Origin: Rubellimicrobium rubrum
Lineage (GTDB): Bacteria > Pseudomonadota > Alphaproteobacteria > Rhodobacterales > Rhodobacteraceae
DNA: 64,000 nucleotides
Direction: 5' to 3'
NCBI RefSeq assembly: GCF_006152115.1
Contig: NZ_VDFU01000005.1
Span: 1-64,000, forward strand
Part shown: in pieces, positions 46,792 through 55,644 of the stretch
Numbering within the stretch: position 1 is the stretch's first letter
Layout of the letters: each line of letters opens with the position of its first letter
Notes under the pieces: model-generated
What the model was told of the DNA's origin: nothing
Seen by the model: only the letters and a program-made list of their open reading frames with translations
Databases searched by the model: none
Position numbers and translations under genes: made by a program

Positions 46792-47211
46792 ATGCACCTC
46801 CTCGGCTTCTGCCATGATGCCGCTTACTACGCCTTCGGTTGCGCCCGCAGCTTCGACAGCCGCACGATCTACACGGTGACCTTTGTCGTCCCGGTCGGGA
46901 TCGATGAGCCGTCCTGCCCCGAACTCCGCGGCCACCTGATCGTCACCCACGTCAGTCCGGCGCGTGCCATCGATTGGCGGCTGGCTCGGATCCTGGCAGG
47001 CAACCTGGACAGCCACGACCTCCACCACCTCTCCTCCATAGGCCTGGCCTACGCCTTCACCTTCGAGGATCGCCCGATGACGAGCCGGCAATCCGAGCGC
47101 GCCGCCTTTCGCTTCCTCATGCCCCAGGTCGCCAGGCACTTCGGCCTGATCGCCAACCATGACCTGTTGTCCATGCCCCGTCGCCTCGACGCCTGGTTCG
47201 GGAGGTCCTGA
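46792..47211 (+). CDS. hypothetical protein, MHL-type 1
   Basis: A 139-residue protein, unknown family. It begins MHLLGFCHDAAYYAFGCAR and carries a mid part LRGHLIVTHVSPARAIDWR. ATG at 46792 has AAGGA seven bases upstream; an earlier ATG at 46759 has its purine run too close. Its stop overlaps the ATG of the next gene by one base. That neighbour also starts MHL with a similar hydrophobic strand pattern, so the two may be related and act as a pair. Confidence 0.6.
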   Translation: MHLLGFCHDAAYYAFGCARSFDSRTIYTVTFVVPVGIDEPSCPELRGHLIVTHVSPARAIDWRLARILAGNLDSHDLHHLSSIGLAYAFTFEDRPMTSRQSERAAFRFLMPQVARHFGLIANHDLLSMPRRLDAWFGRS

Positions 47212-47600
47212 TGCACCTGATCCCCTTTGGGCATCACGTCGGACCTGACTACGTGTCCGCTTCCGTCGTCATCGGCCTGACCCTCTACCGCGTGGAGATC
47301 AACTTCCATCGCTTCAAGGACGGATCCGAGCATCCATACTTCGAGATCAAGCAGGTACCTCTCTGGGTGCTGGGCGTCCTCAAACGCCGTGAGGCACAGG
47401 TCGGGACCCTCTCGGTCGGGAACCTCTACCGTGCACCCTGGCGACCGGTCGACGCCTTTTACATGGAAGAGATGTATCGCGCCATGAGGGGGCAGGCCGG
47501 AGATGCCCTGCGGCTTCTGGCCCCCGATCTGGCCCGGCGCTCCAACCGCTTCTCAGCCCACCAGTTCCTTGATCTCCACCGCCGTCTGCCGCGCCGGTGA
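47211..47600 (+). CDS. hypothetical protein, MHL-type 2
   Basis: A 129-residue protein, unknown family. It begins MHLIPFGHHVGPDYVSAS and continues with VINF-like strands (LTLYRVEINFHRF, HPYFEIKQVPLW). A GGAGG precedes the ATG, which overlaps the stop of the upstream gene. Convergent with the relaxase gene 24 bases downstream. Position between DISARM and the mobilization module does not tell its role. Confidence 0.6.
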   Translation: MHLIPFGHHVGPDYVSASVVIGLTLYRVEINFHRFKDGSEHPYFEIKQVPLWVLGVLKRREAQVGTLSVGNLYRAPWRPVDAFYMEEMYRAMRGQAGDALRLLAPDLARRSNRFSAHQFLDLHRRLPRR

Positions 47601-47623
47601 TGTCCGAAGCTGGTCCGACATGA

Positions 47624-49423
47624 TCAGCGCGCTTGATCCTTCTGACGGACCCGCTGGAAGTCGGGATCTGCCTTGAGAGCCTCGGCCGCCGCATCGGCCT
47701 CCAGGATCTCGGGGCGGCTCCCAAAGCCCGTGACCTTCGCCAAGGTCTTCACGACCGCCCCCACGTTTAGCCAATGGCTGGCCTTTTCGGCTGCCATGGT
47801 GAGCCACTCATCGGCCTTCCTGCGGGCCCTGGTTAGGATCGACTTGGCCTCGGTCAGCGCCTCGACGACGATGGCCTGGGCCTCCGTCTTCGCGCTCCCG
47901 ACGATTCCCGACGCTTCTTCTTTTGCTTCGGCGATCAGGCGGTCGCGCTCGGCCCGAGCGGCCTCATCAGCAGCCTTCCGATCAGCCTCGGCCAAGAACT
48001 TTTCCTCTGCCAGTTTGGCCTCGAGAGCCGCCCGGGCATCGAGCCCCTCCTGGGTTCGCTGGGTCCCCATCGCGACCCGCTCCAGGAAGTCGTCGGCATC
48101 CCGCACGGCGGCCGCTCTGGCGTCCTCGCGCGCCCGCTCCTCGGCGGCTTGAGCCGCCACCTCGGCGATCTTCTTTCGGGCCAGGTCCACCGCCCTGTCG
48201 GCGACCAGATCGGGGTCCGCCATCATCTCTTCCGGCGTGCCGAACGTGCTCTGGAACGTCGCCAGAAACTCGGCTTGAGCGCGGCGCGTCGAGTGGACCT
48301 TACGATCTTCCGGCGTGATGACGCCGAGGGCTTCCAGATAGTCGAGCGCCCAGCCCTGGGCCGGGCCAGAACGAACCGTCCTGCCCTTCTTCTCGCTGAT
48401 GAGCTTCTCGGCGTCCTGACGCGCTTTCGCTCGTTGAAGAAGGAATTGCCTCACCGCATTCGGCGCGCCGTCCGGGACCGGATCCGCAAACAGCGGCTCG
48501 ACCTCGTGCTCATCCTGCATGCGGGTCCGCTCGCCTTCCGCCATCATCTCGGCCTCGCGGATCAGGGCGGACTTCGGCTCGGCCCGCACGATGTTGAGAT
48601 GCGCGAACTCGGGGCCCTCGAAGAACTGCCCGGCGAGGTTCTGGGCGTTCTCGTAGCCCGTGATCTCGACCTCGACCTCCTTCCCGTTGATGACCTGAGT
48701 CTCGGTTCGGTCACGGATCGCAGGGATCGCGGACGGAACGAACATGGTCCGGCCTTGCGCGTATCGGTGGCTCGGCTTCTCTTCGACGGCGCAGGCCAGA
48801 ACGAAGTGGATGTGGCCTGCCTGCTCGTCTCCATCGAAGCGCGCGAACACCACGGCCTCACCGAACGTCTCGAGCAGGAAGCGCGTCCCGATCTCCGCAA
48901 AGAGATGGTACTTGCGGCGGTCGTGCTCTACCCACATGCCCTTGTCGTTCAGGAACCGGATCCGGTCTTTCCGGGGGCAATCCTCATCCGCAAGGAACCA
49001 GTCCCGGTGCAACGCCAAGACGCCTTCACGCAGCGGACCCGAGGAGGTCTTGGTGCGGTAGCAGGGCGGCTGAGGGCCGGCCCTGCGGACCGCCTTCGCC
49101 TTCGTCGGCTTGCGCATGTTCGTCCTCAGGCCGGCGGTGTTCGAGTTCATGTTCCTGACCGCGGCAAGCATTGCTTCTTCCTGGATGAGCGCCGCGACAT
49201 CGAGCGTCTTGGTCTGCTCCGTCGCTTTCTCTCCCATGACGATGACGACGCGGTTCAGGTGCCTTCTCGTCGGGTCGACGTGCTTCAGGTTTCCACCCAA
49301 GCGCTCTCCATGAACCATGAAGCCATCGAGATCTCCGAACCCCATCGTATCGAATCCCAGGGCCAGGCAATACTTCCCTTGAGCCCTCATTCGGTCCGAA
49401 TAGCTTTCGCGACTATCTGACAT
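47624..49423 (-). CDS. MobV-like relaxase (Pre/Mob family)
   Basis: A 599-residue protein. The N-terminal 60 residues show the Pre/Mob start: LALGFDTMGF, then HGERLGGNLKHVDPTRRHLN, close to the MobV box with paired residues before NRV. The metal-binding motif HxDExxPHxH appears as DGDEQAGHIHF near 215: the last two histidines and DE are kept, the first His is Asp, and Pro is Gly. A long coiled coil rich in Ala, Glu and Arg fills the C-terminal half. ATG at 49423 has GGAGGGG upstream; the open frame extends to 49504. It nicks oriT and leads strand transfer using another element's secretion system. The palindromes just upstream are the likely target. Confidence 0.7.
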   Translation of the reverse strand: MSDSRESYSDRMRAQGKYCLALGFDTMGFGDLDGFMVHGERLGGNLKHVDPTRRHLNRVVIVMGEKATEQTKTLDVAALIQEEAMLAAVRNMNSNTAGLRTNMRKPTKAKAVRRAGPQPPCYRTKTSSGPLREGVLALHRDWFLADEDCPRKDRIRFLNDKGMWVEHDRRKYHLFAEIGTRFLLETFGEAVVFARFDGDEQAGHIHFVLACAVEEKPSHRYAQGRTMFVPSAIPAIRDRTETQVINGKEVEVEITGYENAQNLAGQFFEGPEFAHLNIVRAEPKSALIREAEMMAEGERTRMQDEHEVEPLFADPVPDGAPNAVRQFLLQRAKARQDAEKLISEKKGRTVRSGPAQGWALDYLEALGVITPEDRKVHSTRRAQAEFLATFQSTFGTPEEMMADPDLVADRAVDLARKKIAEVAAQAAEERAREDARAAAVRDADDFLERVAMGTQRTQEGLDARAALEAKLAEEKFLAEADRKAADEAARAERDRLIAEAKEEASGIVGSAKTEAQAIVVEALTEAKSILTRARRKADEWLTMAAEKASHWLNVGAVVKTLAKVTGFGSRPEILEADAAAEALKADPDFQRVRQKDQAR

Positions 49424-49472
49424 CCGCCCCTCCATTGCTGGTGTGAATGGGAGGTCGCGCCCGAATCTGGGT

Positions 49473-49540
49473 GTCGCAACGAATTGCGACGGACATTTAC
49501 TCACTCAGCGGGTGTCGCAACTTCGTTGCGGACACCCGCT
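49473..49540. other. candidate oriT: two related inverted repeats
   Basis: 49473–49490 is a 7-bp palindrome (GTCGCAA, loop CGAA, TTGCGAC). 49507–49540 is a larger one (AGCGGGTGTC-GCAAC, loop TTC, GTTGC-G-GACACCCGCT) with one bulged base. Both contain GGGTGTCGCAAC as a direct repeat. They lie 50–120 bases upstream of the MobV-like relaxase, the normal place of a MobV oriT. Confidence 0.55.
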
Positions 49541-50218
49541 GGTTCGCCAGGGGAGTTTGAGGCGCCGCCTCATCCCCCTGGACCCCCAAAACACCGCCAG
49601 GCCGCTCGCCGCTCCTGGACCCCGGGCGTCCTCCGGACAGGCCAAAGGGGGAGCTGCACACCCCCTTGGATCCCCCGCTGTCGCACCCGCAGGCGCGGCC
49701 AATGATCGAGATCGTGACAGACGTTCTCGCACGAGAACCGGCGATCTGCCCTCTTGGTCAGGACAAATGAACTCCTTGCGCAGAAATACTCATCCCCGCC
49801 CCGTCGCAGACCTTCGCCGGCCGCCTCGTCTGCGTAGACGACGCCGCGCTCGGCCACCTTCAGAGATCAATCGAGACAGGTGGCAGGAACATCAACGGCC
49901 TGCGCTTTCGGCGCGGCATTCGCGAACGTCCTCCAAGCTGCCCGCATGCAATCTGTCCCGCTCGACCGGGCTCCTGATCCTTGCCCAGATGATCGGTCGC
50001 GACGTGGAGGACCTCGCCTCTCGCGCCGGACCACCCCTGCGCGATGCCCGGGCGGTCCGTCGCAAGGCGCAAGGTCCATAACGATCTCGCGGTGGTCGAG
50101 GAGTTCGACCTGGGCCGGGCCATGATGTCGAGCCGCTCATCGCCCGATCACCGATTTCATGGCGCCCACCACTGTTCCCTAGCTCCGGATCAGACCCCTT
50201 CTGATCTGGAGCTTCCCT
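49541..50218. other. non-coding or unassigned stretch beside oriT
   Basis: Very GC-rich sequence with open frames on both strands, all Arg/Pro/Ser-rich and without recognisable starts or families. It may hold the rest of the transfer origin and the promoter of the small gene at 50219. Nothing else is supported. Confidence 0.4.
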
Positions 50219-50773
50219 ATGGCCTCCCTCATGTGCACGCGCATTGTGGAGATCGCGCAGAGTGCCTGCGACGAGATCCACATCTGCGAAAGCTGGCTGT
50301 ATGTCACATCCCTGGTGGCGGAGGCCGGCGCGCTCCTGGCACGCGAGGCGGCCCAGGTCTCAAAGGTCGATCTGGCCGAGGAGGTCCTGCTCGCGCAGGC
50401 CGTCGCCCTTGCGAAGCTGACCGTCGCTCGCCTCAATCCGAAGCGTTCCGGCACGCCCCTGTTGGAAGAACTCCAGGCCGTGTACGACCGCATCGAGGCG
50501 ACACGTCGCGCTTACGAATTCCGCGTGGGCCAGGACCTCGAGACCGGGGCCAGAAAGGCCAGCACAACCGACGGTGGCGTCGATCCTGCGGTGCTCGAGC
50601 GGGAGCTCCCGATGGCCGCTCGCAAGGCGGCGGTCGCTGTCCACGTCTTCGGCACCTGCCGCGACATCGATACCGCCCGGTCTGATTACTGGGACTACAT
50701 GGCGATTCTCCACCGCCGCCGGACCAGACCCAAAGGGCATCAGCGGCAGCGGGTCAGGACGCGGTTCGAGTAA
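50219..50773 (+). CDS. hypothetical helical protein
   Basis: A 184-residue, mainly alpha-helical protein of unknown family, beginning MASLMCTRIVEIAQSACDE and ending in a basic tail GHQRQRVRTRFE. CTGGAG lies eight bases before the ATG. It is divergent from the relaxase across the candidate oriT, a position often taken by small mobilization accessory proteins, but no motif proves this. Confidence 0.5.
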   Translation: MASLMCTRIVEIAQSACDEIHICESWLYVTSLVAEAGALLAREAAQVSKVDLAEEVLLAQAVALAKLTVARLNPKRSGTPLLEELQAVYDRIEATRRAYEFRVGQDLETGARKASTTDGGVDPAVLERELPMAARKAAVAVHVFGTCRDIDTARSDYWDYMAILHRRRTRPKGHQRQRVRTRFE

Positions 50774-50915
50774 GCTTTAGCCTGACGCAGCCCGCGCTGT
50801 CCGTCATCAACATCTGCGTGGGCGCGTCCGGAACCGATCGCAACCGCACGAATGAGCACGGCCCGTCCGCCCGGCAGGCACGCTAGGCGGGACGTGGCCC
50901 AGACCTCATGTGCTG

Positions 50916-51662
50916 TCAGATGGGCAACTCCATCTGGTTGGGATCCGCCGACGAGGTCGGCGGAGTTTCCGAGTTCGAACCTTCCGACGCATCATCCCCG
51001 GTGGTCGACCAACGCGCCTCCGAGCGCGAAGGGTCGCGACGGAACCGATCCACGAGCGGCACCGGCCGATCGGACGGCGAGGGCGGCGCAAGCCGGATCG
51101 GCGAGACGAGCGGGACGCGGTCGCCCAAGATCGGCAAGGGCCAGGGCAGGGGCAAGGCACGGCTCGCGGCGTCCTCAGCCTTCCGCCGCAGGTCCCGCTC
51201 GCGCTCGAGCTCCCGCGTCAACTCCTCTTCCCGATCGCCCAGGCGGGACACCTCGGCGCTCCAGTTCGCGTTCTCCTCCTTGAGGGCGGCAATCTTGTCC
51301 TCGCACTTGGTGATCTCATCGGCATGCTGGCTCTCCAGCCGCTGGATTTGCCGCAGATGCGAGGCGGTCTGGCGCGCGCTCTCGCCCGCCATCAGCGCCC
51401 GGATCGACGTCGCGGCGACCCCGATCGCCTGATCGAGCCCGGTGACGAACTGCTCGGGCAGATCGTCGGCAACCGTGGCCGCGGTCACGTTGCGAGACCC
51501 CACATGCACGGCCCAGATCTTTTCGACCCTCTCGAACTTGCCCCGCTTCCCGAGGCTGTCGAAGACCTCCCAGGCGCTGACCGCCGAGCCCTTCTTGTGC
51601 TCGAGAGCTTCGCCGGCGGCGATGATGTAGTCCTCCCTATAGATGGCGTGACCCTGTCCCAT
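50916..51662 (-). CDS. KfrA-like coiled-coil DNA-binding protein
   Basis: A 248-residue protein. The N-terminal 90 residues (YREDYIIAAGEALEHKKGS, AWEVFDSLGKRGKFERVEKI) resemble the KfrA-type N-terminal DNA-binding domain of plasmids; next comes a coiled coil (QIQRLESQHADEITKCEDK, and EEELTRELERERDLRRKAE) and a Pro/Ser/Arg-rich tail ending MELPI. ATG at 51662 is preceded by AAGGAGA; the frame upstream to 51761 is out of context. KfrA proteins help plasmid maintenance and self-regulate, which fits the nearby replication module. Confidence 0.55.
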   Translation of the reverse strand: MGQGHAIYREDYIIAAGEALEHKKGSAVSAWEVFDSLGKRGKFERVEKIWAVHVGSRNVTAATVADDLPEQFVTGLDQAIGVAATSIRALMAGESARQTASHLRQIQRLESQHADEITKCEDKIAALKEENANWSAEVSRLGDREEELTRELERERDLRRKAEDAASRALPLPWPLPILGDRVPLVSPIRLAPPSPSDRPVPLVDRFRRDPSRSEARWSTTGDDASEGSNSETPPTSSADPNQMELPI

Positions 51663-51874
51663 GCTGTTCTCCTTTGTGATGGACAGAAGGGAGATTGGTC
51701 GGATCGGTTCAGACGGAAAAACTATGATCACCGACGCGGGGCAGGTTCGGTGAGACGCCACGGAGCGAAGATAACGTCCGGTCCTCTGGCGGTGGCCACG
51801 CGGCGGGGGCTGGTCCAGAGGGGACGCTGCCCATGAACCGGCGGGCGGCCAGTCCGGTACGTCAGTGGAAGTCG

Positions 51875-51941
51875 GTAAGCCAGTAAGTCAGAGGTAAGCA
51901 AGTCAGTAAGTGGGGACTCGGTTGGTTAGTATGTTGGTAAG
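51875..51941. repeat. GTAAG short repeats, iteron-like
   Basis: GTAAG occurs at 51875, 51883, 51894, 51906 and 51937, mostly within GTAAGTCA or GTAAGCC/GC contexts, inside an AT-richer pocket of otherwise very GC-rich DNA. The first spacings are 8, 11 and 12 bases. It lies about 1 kb before the primase gene and may be a replication origin or an operator for the KfrA-like protein. Confidence 0.35.
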
Positions 51942-52114
51942 TCATTAATGGACCTCAGATCTGTCGATCTGCCTGGGCGCCGTACCATCGTCCGCGGCGC
52001 TCTCTCGGGTGCGAGCGCCGCCGACAGATGGCTGGCTGCGGGAGCGGGATCCGGGTTCGCCCCTTCCTTGACGCGTCACGGCATGGCGCTGCGACGACGA
52101 TCCGGAGACCCTAC

Positions 52115-52717
52115 ATGCCACCACTTCCATCCTCGTCCACGCCTGCCGAGGCGCGGACCTCGGTTGCCCTCGGCGCCTTAAGGGCGCACGTCGGGATCCA
52201 CGGCGACGACCTCATTGCCGCTTCCGACCGCGTGGGCGGGTCGCTCTGGCGATACCGTGCGGAGACACTCGTTCTCGCGCTCGTTCGGGGCGAGCCTATA
52301 CGTCCGTGGATGTTCCGCCTGATTGGGGATCTCCATCGGCAGCTCTTGTCTGCGCCGTCCGACGAGTCGCCCCTTTCCGGCAGCGTCGCCCTTATCGAGG
52401 GGCCGCGAGGTGAAGGGATCCCGCGGCATGTGAGGATCCTCGGCGAAGTACTCCGAAGTCTGCGGGCCGCCGTCGTGGACGACCGCCGCCGGCGCCGCCG
52501 GACCCACGTCGTCGATCCGGAACGCCGGCCTCGCCAAAAGGGCCCACCTCACCGGCCAACCCCGGCCCGGCTTCGCCAGCCTGATCGGCAGGCATCAGGG
52601 CCGAAGGGTCAGCCCTCGCGCCACGTCAGAGCGCCGTCCGTGGCGTGCCGATCGCCTCGGCAGCACGGGCAGCAGGCCTCTCCCAAGCCGCGAACACCGA
52701 CACCCGAGGCACGCTGA
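52115..52717 (+). CDS. hypothetical protein with disordered basic tail
   Basis: A 200-residue frame with a structured first 125 residues (VALGALRAHVGIHGDDLIAA, RAETLVLALVRGEPIRPWMF, EVLRSLRAAVVDD) and an Arg/Pro/Ser-rich end. The first part resembles in style the small proteins at 54567 and 55090, which also have leucine-rich helices and RLVE/LDEL motifs. The long tail may be an over-read frame. No family is recognised. Confidence 0.4.
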   Translation: MPPLPSSSTPAEARTSVALGALRAHVGIHGDDLIAASDRVGGSLWRYRAETLVLALVRGEPIRPWMFRLIGDLHRQLLSAPSDESPLSGSVALIEGPRGEGIPRHVRILGEVLRSLRAAVVDDRRRRRRTHVVDPERRPRQKGPPHRPTPARLRQPDRQASGPKGQPSRHVRAPSVACRSPRQHGQQASPKPRTPTPEAR

Positions 52718-52804
52718 CAGCACCGAAAGCCGCGGGCCCGACCGGGCCGGATCACCCGGCGGTTCTGCGAATGGCGAGGTCAGGGAGTCGAACCCCGAGC
52801 CTAT

Positions 52805-52858
52805 GGGGGCGCATCACTGCGAAACCATCCGTCTGCTGCATCGGATCGATGCGCCCCC
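52805..52858. other. GC-rich hairpin before primase gene
   Basis: GGGGGCGCATC (52805–52815) pairs with GATGCGCCCCC (52848–52858) over 11 bp around a 32-base loop; TTCTTCCGTTTTTG follows, as in a terminator. A partial third copy (GGGGCGCATC) lies at about 52884–52893, directly before the primase start. It may terminate the upstream gene, or control or initiate rep. Confidence 0.45.
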
Positions 52859-52902
52859 TTCTTCCGTTTTTGTGACGTCTTCGCGGGGCGCATCTCCTTG
52901 AA

Positions 52903-54237
52903 ATGCAGCACCCCAGCCCCTTCGACTTCATCGCCGCCGAGCCGGCCGCCACGCATCTGTCGACCGCAGACTTCGTCCGTCTGATTCACCCGCCGGGTTC
53001 GCGGGGCAAGCCGACTCTTATGGCCATCTTCGACGCAGAGACCACCTGGTCGCGCGCCCTGCCACCCGATGTGCTGCCGCTCGCGGCAGAGACCGCTCTC
53101 GACGAGCCCACTTACCTGTCGATGAACAGATTTTGGGGGCCGCGCCGATCCGATCGGCTTGCGGCCTTGGGATCTCTCTACCTCGACCTTGATTACTGGC
53201 GCTTGCCGGAATGGGCCGGGTTGGCGGCAGAAGAGATGACGGCGATCCTTGAGAGTGAGCTGGGCAGATGCGGGATCCCGCTGCCGTCTCTGGTCGTCTC
53301 GACTGGGAGGGGACTGGCTGCGATTTGGCTGCTCGTAGAACTTCCGCGCGCCGCCGTGCCGCGCTGGCGTGGCGGCCTGCGAGCGCTCATCGAACTCGCC
53401 CGGCCCCTCGGCGCGGATCCCGCGTGCTCAGACGTCTCGCGGGTGTTCCGGCTGCCGGGGACCATCAACCCGAAGAACGGCCGGGACGTGAAGGTCATCG
53501 GCGGCACGCTCGCGCGATATGCATTCGACCCGCTGGCCGACGCGATCTATCGCGCCGCTGGCCGGCCCACGCGCAAGCAGCTCAAGCGGCGCCGGGAGCG
53601 CAAGGCGGCCAAGGTTGCCGGCGAGGTCCTGCCGCCCCGTGGCCTGGAGTCGACCGCCCGGTTCCGGCAGGTTGCCCGTGATCTCGAACGACTCCGGTGG
53701 CATTGGTGCGGCAAGATCCCCGAGGGGCTGCGTAACGTTTGGTTACATTTGTTCGGGACTTGCCTGACCCACACGATGGAAAAGGAGGAAATTGCCAAGG
53801 CCGTAGAGGCAAAGGCGGTCGAGGCAACGCCCGGTCTCCCGCCTTCGGAGGTGCGGGCCGTGATCCAGAGTCTCCTCCGGCGCGCGGAGGGCGCCCGATC
53901 GTCGGTTCCCGCCTTCGACGGGCGGTTGCACTACGCCGGCGCCACCATGGCCCTCATGCTGGGCGTCTCCGACGACCTCGCGCACGAGCTGCGCCTGGAG
54001 CAGATCTACTCGCAGGTGGAGCGTCAGCGACGCCGCGCCGGGCGAGAGAAGGCCCGACGCCGCGCCGATGGGGCGGTTTCGCGCGAGGAATACCTGCGAG
54101 AGCACACTCTCTCGGCCGAGCGCCCCTGGGAAGCCGAGGGGATATCGCGGGCAACCTGGTACCGGCGTGTCGCCAAAGGCCGAAAGGCGACTCTTCCAAT
54201 CACGTCGGAGGGCTCCCAGACCGCCGCACCACCATGA
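52903..54237 (+). CDS. RepB-like primase/replication protein
   Basis: A 444-residue replication protein with an archaeo-eukaryotic primase-like core: YLDLDYW (metal-binding Asp pair near residue 90), VSTGRGLAAIWLLVELP, and SRVFRLPGTINPKNGRDVKV, which is the RepB/Prim-Pol signature. The C-terminal part is helical and basic and ends with a helix-turn-helix-like WEAEGISRATWYRRVAKG. Such proteins start plasmid or integrative-element replication. It implies that the island can replicate, at least transiently, after excision. Confidence 0.75.
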   Translation: MQHPSPFDFIAAEPAATHLSTADFVRLIHPPGSRGKPTLMAIFDAETTWSRALPPDVLPLAAETALDEPTYLSMNRFWGPRRSDRLAALGSLYLDLDYWRLPEWAGLAAEEMTAILESELGRCGIPLPSLVVSTGRGLAAIWLLVELPRAAVPRWRGGLRALIELARPLGADPACSDVSRVFRLPGTINPKNGRDVKVIGGTLARYAFDPLADAIYRAAGRPTRKQLKRRRERKAAKVAGEVLPPRGLESTARFRQVARDLERLRWHWCGKIPEGLRNVWLHLFGTCLTHTMEKEEIAKAVEAKAVEATPGLPPSEVRAVIQSLLRRAEGARSSVPAFDGRLHYAGATMALMLGVSDDLAHELRLEQIYSQVERQRRRAGREKARRRADGAVSREEYLREHTLSAERPWEAEGISRATWYRRVAKGRKATLPITSEGSQTAAPP

Positions 54238-54566
54238 GACAGGTGCGTGTCCGCTCCAGGGGGCTCTGCCCACGCCGAAGGCCAAGGATGGGGAGCGAAG
54301 ATCCCCAGCCACACCCCTCGTCCTGACCCCCGGCGCCCGCGGCCGACGAACCCGAAAACGCGACGACGACCCATCGGCGCCAGACCTGACTTCGAAGCGA
54401 GGATGAAGCGAGGAGGATCGGGCCCTCCCATCCGCATCCGCCCGGAGCCCCAGGGTGAGCCCCGGCCGAACGCGTCAGGGCAGGGCGATCCTCCCGACCG
54501 AGACCGACGACGATCTTGACCGCCAGCGCATCCCGCGCGGCGACCCACACGGTCGAGGACACCCCC
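54238..54566. other. intergenic stretch after primase gene
   Basis: About 330 bases of very GC-rich sequence. Frames on both strands are Arg/Pro/Gly-rich shadows. No gene, hairpin or repeat is convincing. Confidence 0.5.
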
Positions 54567-54989
54567 ATGACCCACCTGCGATCTCTACGCCCACGGTTTG
54601 CCAGCCCGGCACCTGTGGCCGCCGGCTACAGGCCCCTTCGCCGCTTTGTAGCCGACCATGCTGCGGGCTTGCGCATCGCCGCGGATCTCCTGGGCGGCAA
54701 GTCCCACGCCAACGCCGTGGACGAGATCGTCGACAGGCTCCGGCACGAGCCGGTCCCTTCGCGTCGCACGCTCCGCCTCCTCGATGAGCTGCTCCTCCTG
54801 ATGTCACTGGAGCTCGTCACCGATCTCGAGAGCCCGGAGGCGGAGGCGTTCAGTCTGATCGACCCGGCGGATCCGATCGTCGCTGAGCTCTGCCTGCTGA
54901 CAGACCGCCTGCGCGCGACGCTCGCGGGTTTGCCGACACCATCCCAGCCGCGGACCATGCCGTCCGCGAGAGGGCGCCAGGCCGCCTGA
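54567..54989 (+). CDS. hypothetical small protein
   Basis: A 140-residue protein, unknown family. Helical centre with AVDEIVDRLRHEP and LRLLDELLLLMSLELV, and a basic C-terminal tail. ATG at 54567 follows GAGGACACCCC, nearly the same upstream context (GAGGACCCC) as the next gene at 55090, which suggests both starts are right and the two genes share expression. Role unknown. Confidence 0.5.
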   Translation: MTHLRSLRPRFASPAPVAAGYRPLRRFVADHAAGLRIAADLLGGKSHANAVDEIVDRLRHEPVPSRRTLRLLDELLLLMSLELVTDLESPEAEAFSLIDPADPIVAELCLLTDRLRATLAGLPTPSQPRTMPSARGRQAA

Positions 54990-55089
54990 CATACGGGTAA
55001 GCCGCCCCGCTGCGCGTCCCGGCGCGCGGTGCTTGACGACGAGCGTCAGCTGCGGCCTCTGCCGCGCCTCGATCGTCTTGGAGGACCCC

Positions 55090-55485
55090 ATGGGTCACCT
55101 ATCGACAGTAGCCACCCTGCCAGTTGTCCACGACGGCGCGCCGGCGATGCGCAGCCGGGTCGGCGAGGCCGAGATTATCGAGGTCGAGGCGTTCGTGGAC
55201 CGCCACGTCCTCCCGCTCCACCGGCTTGCGGGTGCGCTCGCGGGAGACCGAGGCGAAGAGCTCGTGGAGCGTCTGGTCGAGATCTTCTCTGATGGCACGA
55301 CTGTGGCATCGATGGCCTCGGAGGTCATCCGGACTCTGGAGGAATTGCGGGACCTGCTCGCCCAGGCATCGCACCAGCAGATCGACGATCTCGGCCAGAA
55401 GGGCGTGGGCGGCGCCAACCTGCACGCCGCCGTCAACTACTACGGGGCCCGGCTGACTGACATGATCGGCATCATGGGCCGGTAA
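55090..55485 (+). CDS. hypothetical small protein
   Basis: A 131-residue protein, unknown family. It begins MGHLSTVATLPVVHDGAP, and has helical stretches with EELVERLVEIFSDGTTVAS and a C-terminal NLHAAVNYYGARLTDMIG. TTGGAGGACCCC precedes the ATG at 55090; the longer frame from 55033 would place this ribosome site inside the gene. Confidence 0.5.
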   Translation: MGHLSTVATLPVVHDGAPAMRSRVGEAEIIEVEAFVDRHVLPLHRLAGALAGDRGEELVERLVEIFSDGTTVASMASEVIRTLEELRDLLAQASHQQIDDLGQKGVGGANLHAAVNYYGARLTDMIGIMGR

Positions 55486-55644
55486 CTGGATTCCGGACCC
55501 CCGCTGCCGTCCGTCCGGATCCATCCTGCCGTTGAGGAAGGGGTCCGCCATCCAGCGTGATCTCCAATCCGAGATGAGCCTAGCCGTCATGGCTGCGTCA
55601 CCTGTCCTGCCCGGGTCGCGGGACAGGTGACGGAGCGGCCCCCA

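Noticed and set aside
52772-52802. tRNA 3'-end-like sequence (minus strand) with a T-arm GGTTCGACTCCC
   Set aside because: T-arm can pair, but the acceptor and the rest of a tRNA are missing and the CCA does not fit; could be chance or a very old att scar.
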